NCBI GenBank assembly: GCA_903902325.1
Contig: CAIUUO010000145.1
Location: forward strand, 1-48,307
Reading direction: 5' to 3'
DNA: 48,307 bases
DNA from: an uncultured Bacteroidia bacterium
GTDB lineage: Bacteria > Bacteroidota > Bacteroidia > Bacteroidales > Prolixibacteraceae
Shown here piece by piece: positions 17,016-23,887 of the stretch; position 1 is the first letter of the stretch, and every line of letters begins with the position of its first letter. The translations under genes were made by a program, and so were the position numbers. The notes beneath the pieces are model-generated. The model did no database searches and had not been told where the DNA came from. It saw only the letters and a program-made list of their open reading frames with translations.

Positions 17016-17765
17016 ATGCAAAGAGTAATTGTTGTTTTCATTGCCTGCCTGATTCAGTTTCAAGGATACTCAAAGCAGGCCTTTAAAAAGATTCCGGTTT
17101 CCAAGGATATTGAGTTGATTCAAGTGTCGGAAAATGCGTATGTGCATGTTTCGTGGGCAAATTTTGAGAATTTCGGAAGGGTTCCATGCAACGGTCTTGT
17201 CTACATTCAAAACAGGGAAGCATTCCTTTTTGACACTCCGGCGACGGATTCAATGACTAAAGAACTCGTAAATTACCTTCGGGATTCCCTGAAATTGGAA
17301 ATTAAAGGTTTTGTACCCAATCACTGGCATAGCGACTGTATGGGCGGATTGGGATATCTCCAGTCGCAAAAAATTGAATCCTATGCCAGCCAGAAGACGA
17401 TAAAACTGGCAAAATCGAATCATCTGCCTGTTCCTGCGCACGGATTTAAAGATTCACTGCAGCTAAGGTTAGGCGATAAGCTGATAAATTGTTACTATTT
17501 CGGTCCGGCACATTCACTTGACAACATCGTGGTGTGGATACCGTCAGAAAAAATTCTGTTCGCGGGCTGCATGGTGAAAAGTATGGCCTCCGAGGATCTT
17601 GGAAATACAGCCGACGGCGATCTGGTGGCTTATCCCAAAACGATTGAACTTGTATTGAAACGATTTGGCAATGCCAGGATAGTAATTCCGGGGCATGGCG
17701 ATTCTGGTGGAACAGAGCTGATCCGGCATACGCTTGAAATAGTGGAAAAACACAAATTACCATGA
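17016..17765 (+). CDS. Subclass B1 metallo-beta-lactamase
   Basis: A zinc hydrolase of the B1 branch, which opens beta-lactam rings in the periplasm. All six B1 zinc ligands are visible: H103, H105 and D107 in NHWHSDCMGG, H166 in GPAHSLDNIVVW, C185 in FAGCMVKS and H227 in IPGHGDSGG. The 249-residue length with signal peptide (residues 1-21) matches BlaB/IND-type chromosomal enzymes of Bacteroidota, as do GCMVKS, LGNTADGD and WP/YPKTIE. The motif has HWHSDC where HSHDD or HFHDD is usual. It overlaps the next gene by 4 nt. Substrate range is not predictable; enzymes with this fold can have other substrates, but the B1 ligand set argues for lactamase activity. Confidence 0.87.
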   Translation: MQRVIVVFIACLIQFQGYSKQAFKKIPVSKDIELIQVSENAYVHVSWANFENFGRVPCNGLVYIQNREAFLFDTPATDSMTKELVNYLRDSLKLEIKGFVPNHWHSDCMGGLGYLQSQKIESYASQKTIKLAKSNHLPVPAHGFKDSLQLRLGDKLINCYYFGPAHSLDNIVVWIPSEKILFAGCMVKSMASEDLGNTADGDLVAYPKTIELVLKRFGNARIVIPGHGDSGGTELIRHTLEIVEKHKLP

Positions 17766-18331
17766 ACACAAAAATTATCATCATTATTGCCTTCTCCTAC
17801 CTGTACATCTTCTTTGAGATCCTGTTGAGCAGAATTGGGAAGAAAGACAGGATCATCGAAAAAACCAGCGACAAAGGCAGTTTCTGGGTACTGGTCCTTG
17901 CGATTGCCATTGGATATGCGGTTTCATTCAAAATGGGTGCTTCTCCAACCGGCCGGATGGCTCCATGGAACACCTTCTTTGCGGCGGGGGTCTTTTTGGT
18001 AATGATCGGGTTATATATCCGGATCAAATCCATCCTGGCACTCAAACAGCAGTTTACCTACAATGTCACAAAATTAACCAACCACGAACTGGTTGAAACC
18101 GGATGGTACAAACAGATCCGTCATCCGGGATACCTGGGTCAACTATTCATTTTTCTGGGTATTGCCACTTCCATGTCGAACTGGTTGTCCATCCTGGGTA
18201 TGATGCTGCCTGTTTTGGCCGGATTCATCTACAGGATCAGCGTCGAAGAAAAATTTATGAAGGAACAACTGGGACAGAAATACGCAGATTACAAGAAACG
18301 CACGAAACGGCTGATCCCCTGGGTGTACTGA
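17762..18331 (+). CDS. Isoprenylcysteine carboxyl methyltransferase-like membrane protein
   Basis: 189 residues with four to five membrane segments and the ICMT/PEMT-family signature YKQIRHPGYLGQLFIFLGIA, followed by the cytoplasmic EEKFMKEQLGQKYADYKKRTKRLIPWVY, which is the usual substrate/SAM-binding tail (E-E-x-x-L/M and Y-x-x-Y). Bacterial homologues have mostly unknown substrates. It starts within the last codons of the metallo-beta-lactamase gene (ATGA overlap), so the two are translationally coupled. Confidence 0.83.
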   Translation: MNTKIIIIIAFSYLYIFFEILLSRIGKKDRIIEKTSDKGSFWVLVLAIAIGYAVSFKMGASPTGRMAPWNTFFAAGVFLVMIGLYIRIKSILALKQQFTYNVTKLTNHELVETGWYKQIRHPGYLGQLFIFLGIATSMSNWLSILGMMLPVLAGFIYRISVEEKFMKEQLGQKYADYKKRTKRLIPWVY

Positions 18332-18378
18332 AAAGCTTAATGAAACAATGATGGGAACAGATTTCAACCATCGGCAAT

Positions 18379-18477
18379 TGACCCCTCTAAATCTCCCCAA
18401 AGGGGAGACTTCAGATTCGTACAACAATGAATCATCAGTGCACTGCCCCCCTCCTTTGGAGGGGTTGGGGGAGGTCA
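18379..18477. repeat. Imperfect inverted repeat (CTCCCC/GGGGAG type)
   Basis: Left arm TGACCCCTCTAAATCTCCCC then AAAGGGGAGACTT; right arm GCCCCCCTCCTTTGGAGGGG then TTGGGGGAGGTCA. Each arm also contains its own smaller palindrome (TCTCCCCAAAGGGGAGA, CCCCTCCTTTGGAGGGG). A member of the widespread Bacteroidota intergenic palindromes, positioned between the ICMT-like and DUF3788 genes. A weaker relative (CCCTTAGATGGAAGGGTT) is at about 12067. Confidence 0.75.
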
Positions 18478-18523
18478 AAATGCAATAAAAATGAGGGAAA
18501 GTTAAAAAAACTAATTGTAAGTT

Positions 18524-18946
18524 ATGGAACCAATCGCATTAACAGATCCCGCCATCTCTCCCGACAACGATCTGGTGTTCTCGATGATCGGAGACAAGAG
18601 CAGATACTGGCAGCAAATCATGGAGCATCTTTATGGACACCACAAGAACATTTCCGAGGTCTGGCGCTTTTACAACGACGGCAAAAGCTGGCTGTTCCGA
18701 ACACTCCAAAAGAAGAATACGATCTTCTGGGTGGCTGTGCTAAAGGAGACTTTCAGGGTCGGATTCTATTTTGGCGACAAGGCCGAACCCATGCTTATCC
18801 AGAGCGACCTTCCTGATAGCATCAAGCATGAATTCATGAATGCCAAAAGGTATAACACCATCCGGCCTATTTCCGTGACGATATCCGACTCATCAGATGT
18901 TGACAACGTGATCAAACTGATTGAATTGAAACTTAAAATAAAATAA
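18524..18946 (+). CDS. DUF3788 family protein
   Basis: 140 residues matching the DUF3788 layout: LTDPAISPDNDLVFSMIGDKSRYWQQIMEHL, EVWRFYNDGKSWLFRTLQKKNTIFWVAVLKETFRVGFYFGDKAE and a late PISVTISDSSDVDNVIKLIELKL. Small cytoplasmic proteins of unknown function, common in anaerobic Bacteroidota and Firmicutes. Standalone gene between two repeat elements. Confidence 0.82.
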   Translation: MEPIALTDPAISPDNDLVFSMIGDKSRYWQQIMEHLYGHHKNISEVWRFYNDGKSWLFRTLQKKNTIFWVAVLKETFRVGFYFGDKAEPMLIQSDLPDSIKHEFMNAKRYNTIRPISVTISDSSDVDNVIKLIELKLKIK

Positions 18947-18997
18947 TTTCGAAAGTTCAAATACTGATTTCATACTTTGAGTCCCTCGTGAAATTTT

Positions 18998-19040
18998 ACT
19001 CTGTGTAACTCTGTGGTTCCTCTGTGTAGCTCTGTGTAAT
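18998..19040. repeat. Short tandem repeat, TCTGTGTAac units
   Basis: Four degenerate units in tandem: CTCTGTGTAA, CTCTGTGGTTC, CTCTGTGTAG and CTCTGTGTAA. Non-coding, between DUF3788 and the membrane protein gene at 19074. Too short and regular to be a CRISPR array. Confidence 0.7.
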
Positions 19041-19073
19041 TTTTATAACGCAATCAACTTAAAATTAGCGTTG

Positions 19074-19697
19074 ATGAAAAAGTTCGATCAAATATTCTTT
19101 GGACTGATTCTCGCAGGGGTTTTCCCGCTACTGCTGATGATGACCTCCATGACTGCCTGGTTTTACCTCGACAGGAATGAAGCCCGGGCTCCCTATTGCC
19201 TGTTGGCAGGATTGGTAATCGGACTGGTAATTGACCTGATATACTTCAAAGGCTGGTTGAAAAACAGGTATGAACTGCCCATCAGCTTTGTCATCCTGAT
19301 CTATCTGTTGTATAACATCCTTGTTTACGGTTTCTTCATGGGATTCCCCGCCTTTCACCCCCTTGCCGGATTGGTTGCAGGATATTATTTCGGATTAAAG
19401 GTCGTCCATCAGAACATTCCCACCATCCAATATCCAACCCTAATCCGAAGGGTATCCATGTTTACAGGATTGGTCATGACGGCCATCTGCATCCCTTCCG
19501 GATTGATCGGGCTTCTGGCTCATGGAATAGACAAAAACATCGAGGGAATGCTGCAACTTGGGTTTGAAGTAACCAGACCAATGCTCTGGACAATTACCTC
19601 GGTAGGAGGGGTATTCCTCGTTGCTGCAACATTTCTTCTTACCAGGATGGCCATGAAGCAAACAATCAAAGTCGCATCCAAAATTTATGCATCATGA
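19074..19697 (+). CDS. Integral membrane protein, unknown function
   Basis: 207 residues from ATG 19074 with about six hydrophobic segments (FGLILAGVFPLLLMMTSM, LLAGLVIGLVIDLIYF, SFVILIYLLYNILVYGFFMGF, FTGLVMTAICIPSGLIGLLA, LWTITSVGGVFLVAATFLL). No catalytic motif is visible. It overlaps the DUF2007 gene by 4 nt (ATGA), so they form a pair. A DUF2007-with-membrane-protein pairing is suggestive only; no function is assigned. Confidence 0.75.
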   Translation: MKKFDQIFFGLILAGVFPLLLMMTSMTAWFYLDRNEARAPYCLLAGLVIGLVIDLIYFKGWLKNRYELPISFVILIYLLYNILVYGFFMGFPAFHPLAGLVAGYYFGLKVVHQNIPTIQYPTLIRRVSMFTGLVMTAICIPSGLIGLLAHGIDKNIEGMLQLGFEVTRPMLWTITSVGGVFLVAATFLLTRMAMKQTIKVASKIYAS

Positions 19698-19945
19698 ATA
19701 CAGATCCTGAAATCAAGGTCATCGTTGCCTTTACAGGAACCCCCTGGCAAGCGGGCATGGTCAAAAGCTTGCTGGAGAATGAGGGCATTGAGGCATTCCT
19801 GAACGACATGAACAGGGCCAATTACAATCCCGGCTGGAACCTGCCCGGCGAAGGCGGCTCCGTCAGGGTGGTTATTTCAAGCCTGGATACAGGGAGAGCC
19901 AAAAAGATAGTGGATAGTTATGTGGAGAATATGAAGCCCTTATAA
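19694..19945 (+). CDS. DUF2007 family small protein
   Basis: 83 residues of the DUF2007 (putative prokaryotic signal-transducing) type: VIVAFTGTPWQAGMVKSLLENEGIEAFLNDMN, then VRVVISSLDTGRAKKIVDSY. The fold is PII-like in some members and its ligand is unknown. The start overlaps the end of the membrane protein gene by 4 nt. No regulatory partner is obvious. Confidence 0.8.
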   Translation: MNTDPEIKVIVAFTGTPWQAGMVKSLLENEGIEAFLNDMNRANYNPGWNLPGEGGSVRVVISSLDTGRAKKIVDSYVENMKPL

Positions 19946-20106
19946 ACAGGCCAATTCTATGAGATGCAATATTCTCCCGTATCATGAAATGATCTTCCAT
20001 TTCCGCAGATAATCCAACTTAAATTGATTACTTTAGAAGACGATCTGAACGTCCGGTCAAATCCGGGATCAGACCCGAAGATTAAATAATTCTCAAAAAT
20101 TTAATT

Positions 20107-21564
20107 ATGGCAAAAGTGATCGTCCTGGGCGCCGGTATCGCCGGACATACTGCAGCAGCATTTATAAGGAAAAAACTTGGTTCCGGACATCAGGTTGTAG
20201 TGGTCAGTCCTTCTGAATACTATCAGTGGATCCCATCCAACATTTGGGTCGGAGTCGGAAAAATGACCATCGATCAGGTAAGGTTCAAACTAAAACCTGT
20301 GTATGACCGGTGGAAAATCGATTACAAACAGGCAAAGGCAACCTCCATTTTCCCGGAAGGTGGCAATGATTCAGAACGACCTTATGTGAGCATAGAATAC
20401 ACCAGCGAAAACCGTCGGGGGGAAACCGAGAATATTGACTATGATTACCTGGTCAATGCAACAGGGCCCAAACTGAATTTCGCGGCCACCGAAGGTCTCG
20501 GTCCGGGTAAATTCACACATTCAGTTTGTTCATGCGATCATGCAGTGGCAACCTGGGACGCCCTGAAAACCTGCTTTGCCAGGATGGAACAGGGAGAGAC
20601 GCTTCGATTCCTCATCGGTACAGGCCACCCCGGAGCAACCTGCCAGGGTGCGGCATTCGAATATGCACTCAATGTGGCCCACCAGATCAAGGCAAGAGGA
20701 TTGCAGGATAAAGCAATTATTACATGGATCTCCAACGAATACGAACTGGGAGACTTTGGCATGGGTGGTGCATTTATCCAGCGCGGAGGTTACGTCACTC
20801 CCACCAAGGTTTTCAGTGAATCCATTTTCGCCGAATATGGCATTCGCTGGATCAAGCGTGCCGGTGTATCAAAGATCGAGAAGGGAGTTGCCCACTACGA
20901 GACCCTGGATGGCGAATTGAAGAGTATTGATTTTGATTTTGCCATGCTGATTCCAGCCTTTGCGGGTTCCGGCTTAAAAGCATTCAATAAAACCGGGGAG
21001 GAAATTACATCCCTTCTGTTTGCGCCAAGCGGCTTCATGAAGGTAGATGCTGATTATACCGTAAGGGATTTCGAAAACTGGTCTGTGGAGGATTGGCCTT
21101 CCACCTATCAAAGTCCGGTATACGCCAATATTTTTGCCCCCGGCATCGCTTTTGCACCACCGCACCAGATCTCCAAACCGATGAAAAGCCCGAATGGAAC
21201 CCTGATTACTCCTGCCCCACCCCGCACGGGTATGCCTTCAGGGGTTATGGGAAAAATTGTTGCCTTGAATATTGTGGAGCAAATCAAAACCGGCAGGACC
21301 GATTTCAAACACAAGGCATCCATGGGAAAGATGGGAGCAGCCTGTGTCGTATCTGCAGGGTTCGGCATGTTGAAAGGGAATGCCGCCACCATGACTGTTT
21401 ACCCAATCGTTCCTGACTGGGAGAAATACCCGCAATGGGGCCGCGACATCCGGTACACAGTCGGCGAAGCGGGATTGGCAGGTCACTGGATCAAAATATT
21501 CCTTCACTATATGTTCATCCACAAGGCTAAAGGCTATCCGTTCTGGTGGTTGATACCTGAATGA
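20107..21564 (+). CDS. sqr: Sulfide:quinone oxidoreductase
   Basis: Membrane-associated flavoprotein that oxidises sulfide to sulfane sulfur and passes electrons to quinone. The FAD site is VIVLGAGIAGHTAAAFI at the N terminus and DYLVNATGP completes it. The redox cysteines expected of SQR are present: C141/C143 (VCSCDH), C179 (GATCQGAAFEYA) and C413 (GAACVVSAGFG). The C-terminal amphipathic HYMFIHKAKGYPFWW probably binds the membrane. The 485-residue length suits the longer SQR types. The untracked 52-aa gene at 21601 follows at 36 nt. Probable first gene of the sulfur-redox region. Confidence 0.87.
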   Translation: MAKVIVLGAGIAGHTAAAFIRKKLGSGHQVVVVSPSEYYQWIPSNIWVGVGKMTIDQVRFKLKPVYDRWKIDYKQAKATSIFPEGGNDSERPYVSIEYTSENRRGETENIDYDYLVNATGPKLNFAATEGLGPGKFTHSVCSCDHAVATWDALKTCFARMEQGETLRFLIGTGHPGATCQGAAFEYALNVAHQIKARGLQDKAIITWISNEYELGDFGMGGAFIQRGGYVTPTKVFSESIFAEYGIRWIKRAGVSKIEKGVAHYETLDGELKSIDFDFAMLIPAFAGSGLKAFNKTGEEITSLLFAPSGFMKVDADYTVRDFENWSVEDWPSTYQSPVYANIFAPGIAFAPPHQISKPMKSPNGTLITPAPPRTGMPSGVMGKIVALNIVEQIKTGRTDFKHKASMGKMGAACVVSAGFGMLKGNAATMTVYPIVPDWEKYPQWGRDIRYTVGEAGLAGHWIKIFLHYMFIHKAKGYPFWWLIPE

Positions 21565-21600
21565 TTCAATCAATTTTCAATCCGGCAAATAAAATATATC

Positions 21601-21759
21601 ATGGCAAAAAATATCGTACGCGGCTATTACGACGAGTCCTATCCGCCACTACCCACCCGATCAACCAATTTTTGGCGTCGCAATCTTATTTGGCAAGCCT
21701 GGCGCTTTATCGTGCTTAATCTCAAGATTATGCGCATCATCGTTGGCGGGCACTCGTGA
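21601..21759 (+). CDS. 52-aa small protein following SQR
   Basis: ATG 21601 to TGA 21757-21759, with the peptide MAKNIVRGYYDESYPPLPTR followed by STNFWRRNLIWQAWRFIVLN and LKIMRIIVGGHS. It starts with the same MAK as SQR and has a basic, amphipathic helix rich in Trp and Ile. Its position 36 nt after SQR and 17 bp before the convergent marC stop, plus clean codon structure, argue that it is coding. It may help anchor or regulate SQR at the membrane. It is too short for the usual ORF cut-off. No family name is recognised. Confidence 0.6.
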   Translation: MAKNIVRGYYDESYPPLPTRSTNFWRRNLIWQAWRFIVLNLKIMRIIVGGHS

Positions 21760-21776
21760 GGTTACTATGGTCTAAG

Positions 21777-22385
21777 TCACTTCACCAGTGTTCCAATGAA
21801 GGTGGTTATCCCGTTAAAAACCATCTGCACACCAATAGTTGCAACTATCAACCCTGTGATTCGGATTAGTGCATTCATAAGGTTAAATTTCGAAAAAATC
21901 CTGCCAATATGTTTGGCAAAGATCATCAGCAACAAGTTGACAGCCAAAGCCAGGATGATGGCCAGTATGGTAATTCCTTTTCCGTAGTGGGCCGGGAAAG
22001 TTACCGCCGCTGTGATGGTGGCAGGTCCGGCAATCATTGGCATGGCAATGGGGACAGCCGAAAGGTCTGATAACTTGATGTTCTGGTCAATTTGCAGGAA
22101 TGCTCCCTTCTGCAAGCCTGTTATGCCATTGTAAAACAAAACGACACCTGAAGTCACTTGAAATGCATAAAGCTGGATATGAAACACATAGTTAAATACA
22201 ACATGTCCAAGAAACAGGAAGAAGATCAGGATAATCAGCGCCGTAAGTGTCGATTTGGTAGATAAGAATCGAAGTTCCCTGTCAGAGAACTGTTGCTGCA
22301 ACGAGGTTATGATGAATATTTTTTGGATCGGGTTCACCAAAGCCAAAATGGCCACGAAACTTCCAATTAACAGTTGAATTTCCAT
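21777..22385 (-). CDS. marC: MarC family integral membrane protein
   Basis: 202 residues with six membrane helices. The MarC/UPF0056 signature is visible: FVAILALVNPIQKIFIIT in the first helix, GVVLFYNGITGLQ, and IAMPMIAGPATITAAV. MarC proteins are putative transporters of unknown substrate; the older multiple-antibiotic-resistance link is not supported by genetics. It is directly downstream of the zinc-ribbon gene on the minus strand (16 nt), so these two form an operon under the divergent promoter region at 22841-22919. Confidence 0.87.
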   Translation of the reverse strand: MEIQLLIGSFVAILALVNPIQKIFIITSLQQQFSDRELRFLSTKSTLTALIILIFFLFLGHVVFNYVFHIQLYAFQVTSGVVLFYNGITGLQKGAFLQIDQNIKLSDLSAVPIAMPMIAGPATITAAVTFPAHYGKGITILAIILALAVNLLLMIFAKHIGRIFSKFNLMNALIRITGLIVATIGVQMVFNGITTFIGTLVK

Positions 22386-22401
22386 CTTTCCTGTTTTAAC
22401 T

Positions 22402-22836
22402 TCAATTGCTGAACAACTTCCTTACATCTTTTTTCTCAGTCTCAGAAAGGGTAGTTAGTGAATCAAGCGAGGAGCGGATCTTTGTCCTGAAATTCCAGCA
22501 AGTCATCTGTCGGAGAGACAATCTCCTGGCATACTCGTAGGTTGAGATTTCTTCGTTCCCTTTGCATACATTGAAGGCAATGTAAAAAGCCTTGCTGACA
22601 GGGAACTTGCAATTGTGAAAGATCGTTCCGGCAGTAGCCGACTCCTCACTCTTGCATTTCGTACATCTCCTTGAAAAGGGCGTCTTCCCTATGCAGTAAT
22701 TGGTATTCCCGCATTTTCTGCATTCAAATCCCTCGCCCCACTTGAGCGTAGCAATGAATTCCAGACACTTCTCATCACTTTGAAAGAGTATATCCAATTC
22801 ATCTTTCGTCAGATCCTCTGCAAAGAAATTTCTCAT
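22402..22836 (-). CDS. Stand-alone IS1595-type zinc-ribbon/HTH protein, candidate regulator
   Basis: 144 residues matching only the N-terminal DNA-binding part of IS1595-family transposases: a zinc ribbon with C39-x-x-C42 (CRKC) and C58-x-x-C61 (CTKC), then ISTYEYARRLSLRQMTCWNFRTKI, a probable helix-turn-helix. No DDE catalytic domain follows and no terminal inverted repeats were found, so it is not an active insertion sequence. Its gene is divergent from the methyltransferase/peptide unit, with which it shares the promoter region, and sits upstream of marC. A domesticated DNA-binding protein acting on this region is the best guess; that is inference. Confidence 0.72.
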   Translation of the reverse strand: MRNFFAEDLTKDELDILFQSDEKCLEFIATLKWGEGFECRKCGNTNYCIGKTPFSRRCTKCKSEESATAGTIFHNCKFPVSKAFYIAFNVCKGNEEISTYEYARRLSLRQMTCWNFRTKIRSSLDSLTTLSETEKKDVRKLFSN

Positions 22837-22840
22837 GGTG

Positions 22841-22919
22841 TAAAAATAGTGATAATTAAAAGATTTAAGTGATACTATTGCGATTTATTATAAATATTTT
22901 TTACCTTTGCCGAATCGGT
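22841..22919. promoter_or_regulatory. Divergent promoter with shared ~50-bp element (copy A)
   Basis: Between the zinc-ribbon gene and the ArsM-like gene. It contains AGTGATA at 22848-22854 and again at 22868-22874 (20 bp apart), AGATTTAAGTGATA, then GCGATTTATT, and TACCTTTG (TAnnTTTG, -7 box) at 22912-22919. The same blocks, in the same register to a TATCTTTG box, occur reversed at 27712-27780. No TTTG lies about 19 nt before the -7 box; GCGATTTATT takes that place, which suggests an activator-dependent promoter. A minus-strand TATTTTTA box at 22841-22848 would give a near-leaderless zinc-ribbon transcript. Confidence 0.72.
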
Positions 22920-22977
22920 TCACAGCAAACAAATTTATCGATCAAGTAGTTTACAATTTTCAGGTATTAAGCAAAGT

Positions 22978-23604
22978 ATGGATTATTCAAAAATCAATCT
23001 CAGGTACAGTCAGTTGGCAAAGACAGAATGCTGTCTTTCATGTGGCGGTGCCATCAATTATGCAAACGTAAAATCGGGTGAAACCTGTGTGGACCTTGGC
23101 AGTGGACGGGGAACGGATGTGCTCAGGATGGCTGAACAAGCAGGTGAAAATGGATATGCCTTTGGTATAGATATTTCAGATGGTATGCTGGTTACTGCGA
23201 GAGAGAATGCTGCCAAATTTGGAGTGACCAATGTGAGATTCATTCGGAGCGAACTTGAGAAATTGGATCTTGCTGATCAGACAGCAGATATAGTAATCTC
23301 GAATTGCACCATCAACCATGCATCGGATAAATTAGCCGCATGGAGCGAAATTTACCGAATCCTCAAAAAAGGCGGCAGGTTTGTGGTTAGTGATATATAT
23401 GCCACTTCTCCGGTTCCTGAGGAGTACAAAAATGATCCCGTTGCCGTTTCTGAATGCTGGGCTGGCTCAGTTACCCGGGAAGAGTACATGAAAACCCTGT
23501 CTGAATGCGGATTCAAATCAGTCACTGTACTCGAAGAATCCAAACCCTACCCGAAAGGTAACATCGAAGTATGCAGTTTCACCATTGCCGGTGAAAAACT
23601 GTAA
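22978..23604 (+). CDS. ArsM-like SAM-dependent methyltransferase, short
   Basis: 208 residues of the class I methyltransferase fold, close to arsenite methyltransferases: CVDLGSGRGTDVLRMAE (motif I), FGIDISDGMLVTARENAAKFG, ADIVISNCTINHASDK (SNCVINL-x-PDK in ArsM) and ILKKGGRFVVSD. Near the N terminus it has CCLSCGG (C18, C19, C22), and later SECWAGSVTREEY holds a Cys at the ArsM substrate-cysteine position. It is shorter than typical ArsM (260-plus) and lacks most of the C-terminal domain. First gene after the shared promoter and immediately before the Cys-rich peptide gene. It could methylate a metalloid or the peptide; neither is established. Confidence 0.75.
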   Translation: MDYSKINLRYSQLAKTECCLSCGGAINYANVKSGETCVDLGSGRGTDVLRMAEQAGENGYAFGIDISDGMLVTARENAAKFGVTNVRFIRSELEKLDLADQTADIVISNCTINHASDKLAAWSEIYRILKKGGRFVVSDIYATSPVPEEYKNDPVAVSECWAGSVTREEYMKTLSECGFKSVTVLEESKPYPKGNIEVCSFTIAGEKL

Positions 23605-23636
23605 AATAAACTCTGAAGTTTCAGAATTGCGACTTC

Positions 23637-23669
23637 AAAAAAATTGTCAATTGTCAACTGTCAATTTTT
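23637..23669 (+). terminator. Hairpin after the ArsM-like gene
   Basis: Stem AAAAATTG / CAATTTTT with inner TCAATTGTCAACTGT, followed by T-rich sequence. It is about 33 nt past the methyltransferase stop. It may terminate that transcript; the TTGTCAATTGTCAACTG pattern is also a common intergenic repeat, so part of the symmetry may be repeat-derived. Confidence 0.5.
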
Positions 23670-23671
23670 CC

Positions 23672-23702
23672 TTTGGCTTTTCTAAGCAAATAAATATGTT
23701 CA
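23672..23702 (+). promoter_or_regulatory. Candidate promoter of the peptide gene
   Basis: TTTG at 23672-23675, a 19-nt spacer, then TATGTTCA at 23695-23702 (TAnnTTTG, 6 of 8 with the T-rich core matched). It would start transcription about 16 nt before ATG 23724. This fits a separate, strong transcript for the peptide after the hairpin at 23637. Confidence 0.45.
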
Positions 23703-23723
23703 TTTTTTAATTCATTCATTTTT

Positions 23724-23822
23724 ATGAAAAGTTTAGTAAAAAAGCAGGAAGCGCAGAAAAGCGTTGTCATAGCCCAGTGTTGTGCCAAAACTTCCAAGTC
23801 GGTTGTGGGATGCCACGACTAA
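23724..23822 (+). CDS. Cys-rich putative RiPP precursor peptide (32 aa)
   Basis: ATG 23724 to TAA 23820-23822. The N-terminal 18 residues (MKSLVKKQEAQKSVVIAQ) are Lys/Gln-rich and leader-like. The C-terminal part is CCAKTSKSVVGCHD with C19, C20 and C30, then H31 and D32. The VV repeats SVVIA and SVVGC flank the two Cys clusters. It lies between an ArsM-like methyltransferase and a radical SAM/SPASM enzyme, ends 65 nt before the latter, and is followed by a terminator-like hairpin, all common in RiPP operons. I do not recognise this precursor family. If real, the core would be modified at the Cys or neighbouring residues by the SAM enzyme(s). Confidence 0.65.
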   Translation: MKSLVKKQEAQKSVVIAQCCAKTSKSVVGCHD

Positions 23823-23830
23823 TTCAAACT

Positions 23831-23876
23831 GAATAAGCCATCGGGAGAGTGATTTCCCGGTAGGCTTATTCTTTTT
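23831..23876 (+). terminator. Attenuator-type hairpin between peptide and maturase genes
   Basis: Perfect nine-bp stem GAATAAGCC / GGCTTATTC with an inner CGGGA / TCCCG stem, followed by TTTTT. It starts 9 nt after the peptide stop. It looks like an intrinsic terminator placed so that most transcripts stop after the precursor gene while some read through to the radical SAM gene. Confidence 0.8.
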
Positions 23877-23887
23877 ATACTACAATA

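Noticed and set aside
17016-17765. Reading the lactamase-fold protein as a glyoxalase II-like or B3 hydrolase
   Set aside because: C185 in GCMVKS together with the H-x-H-x-D and GPAH motifs fits B1; B3 and glyoxalase II lack that Cys ligand.
22402-22836. Active insertion sequence
   Set aside because: Only the zinc-ribbon/HTH part is present; no DDE catalytic domain, no terminal inverted repeats and no target duplication were found.
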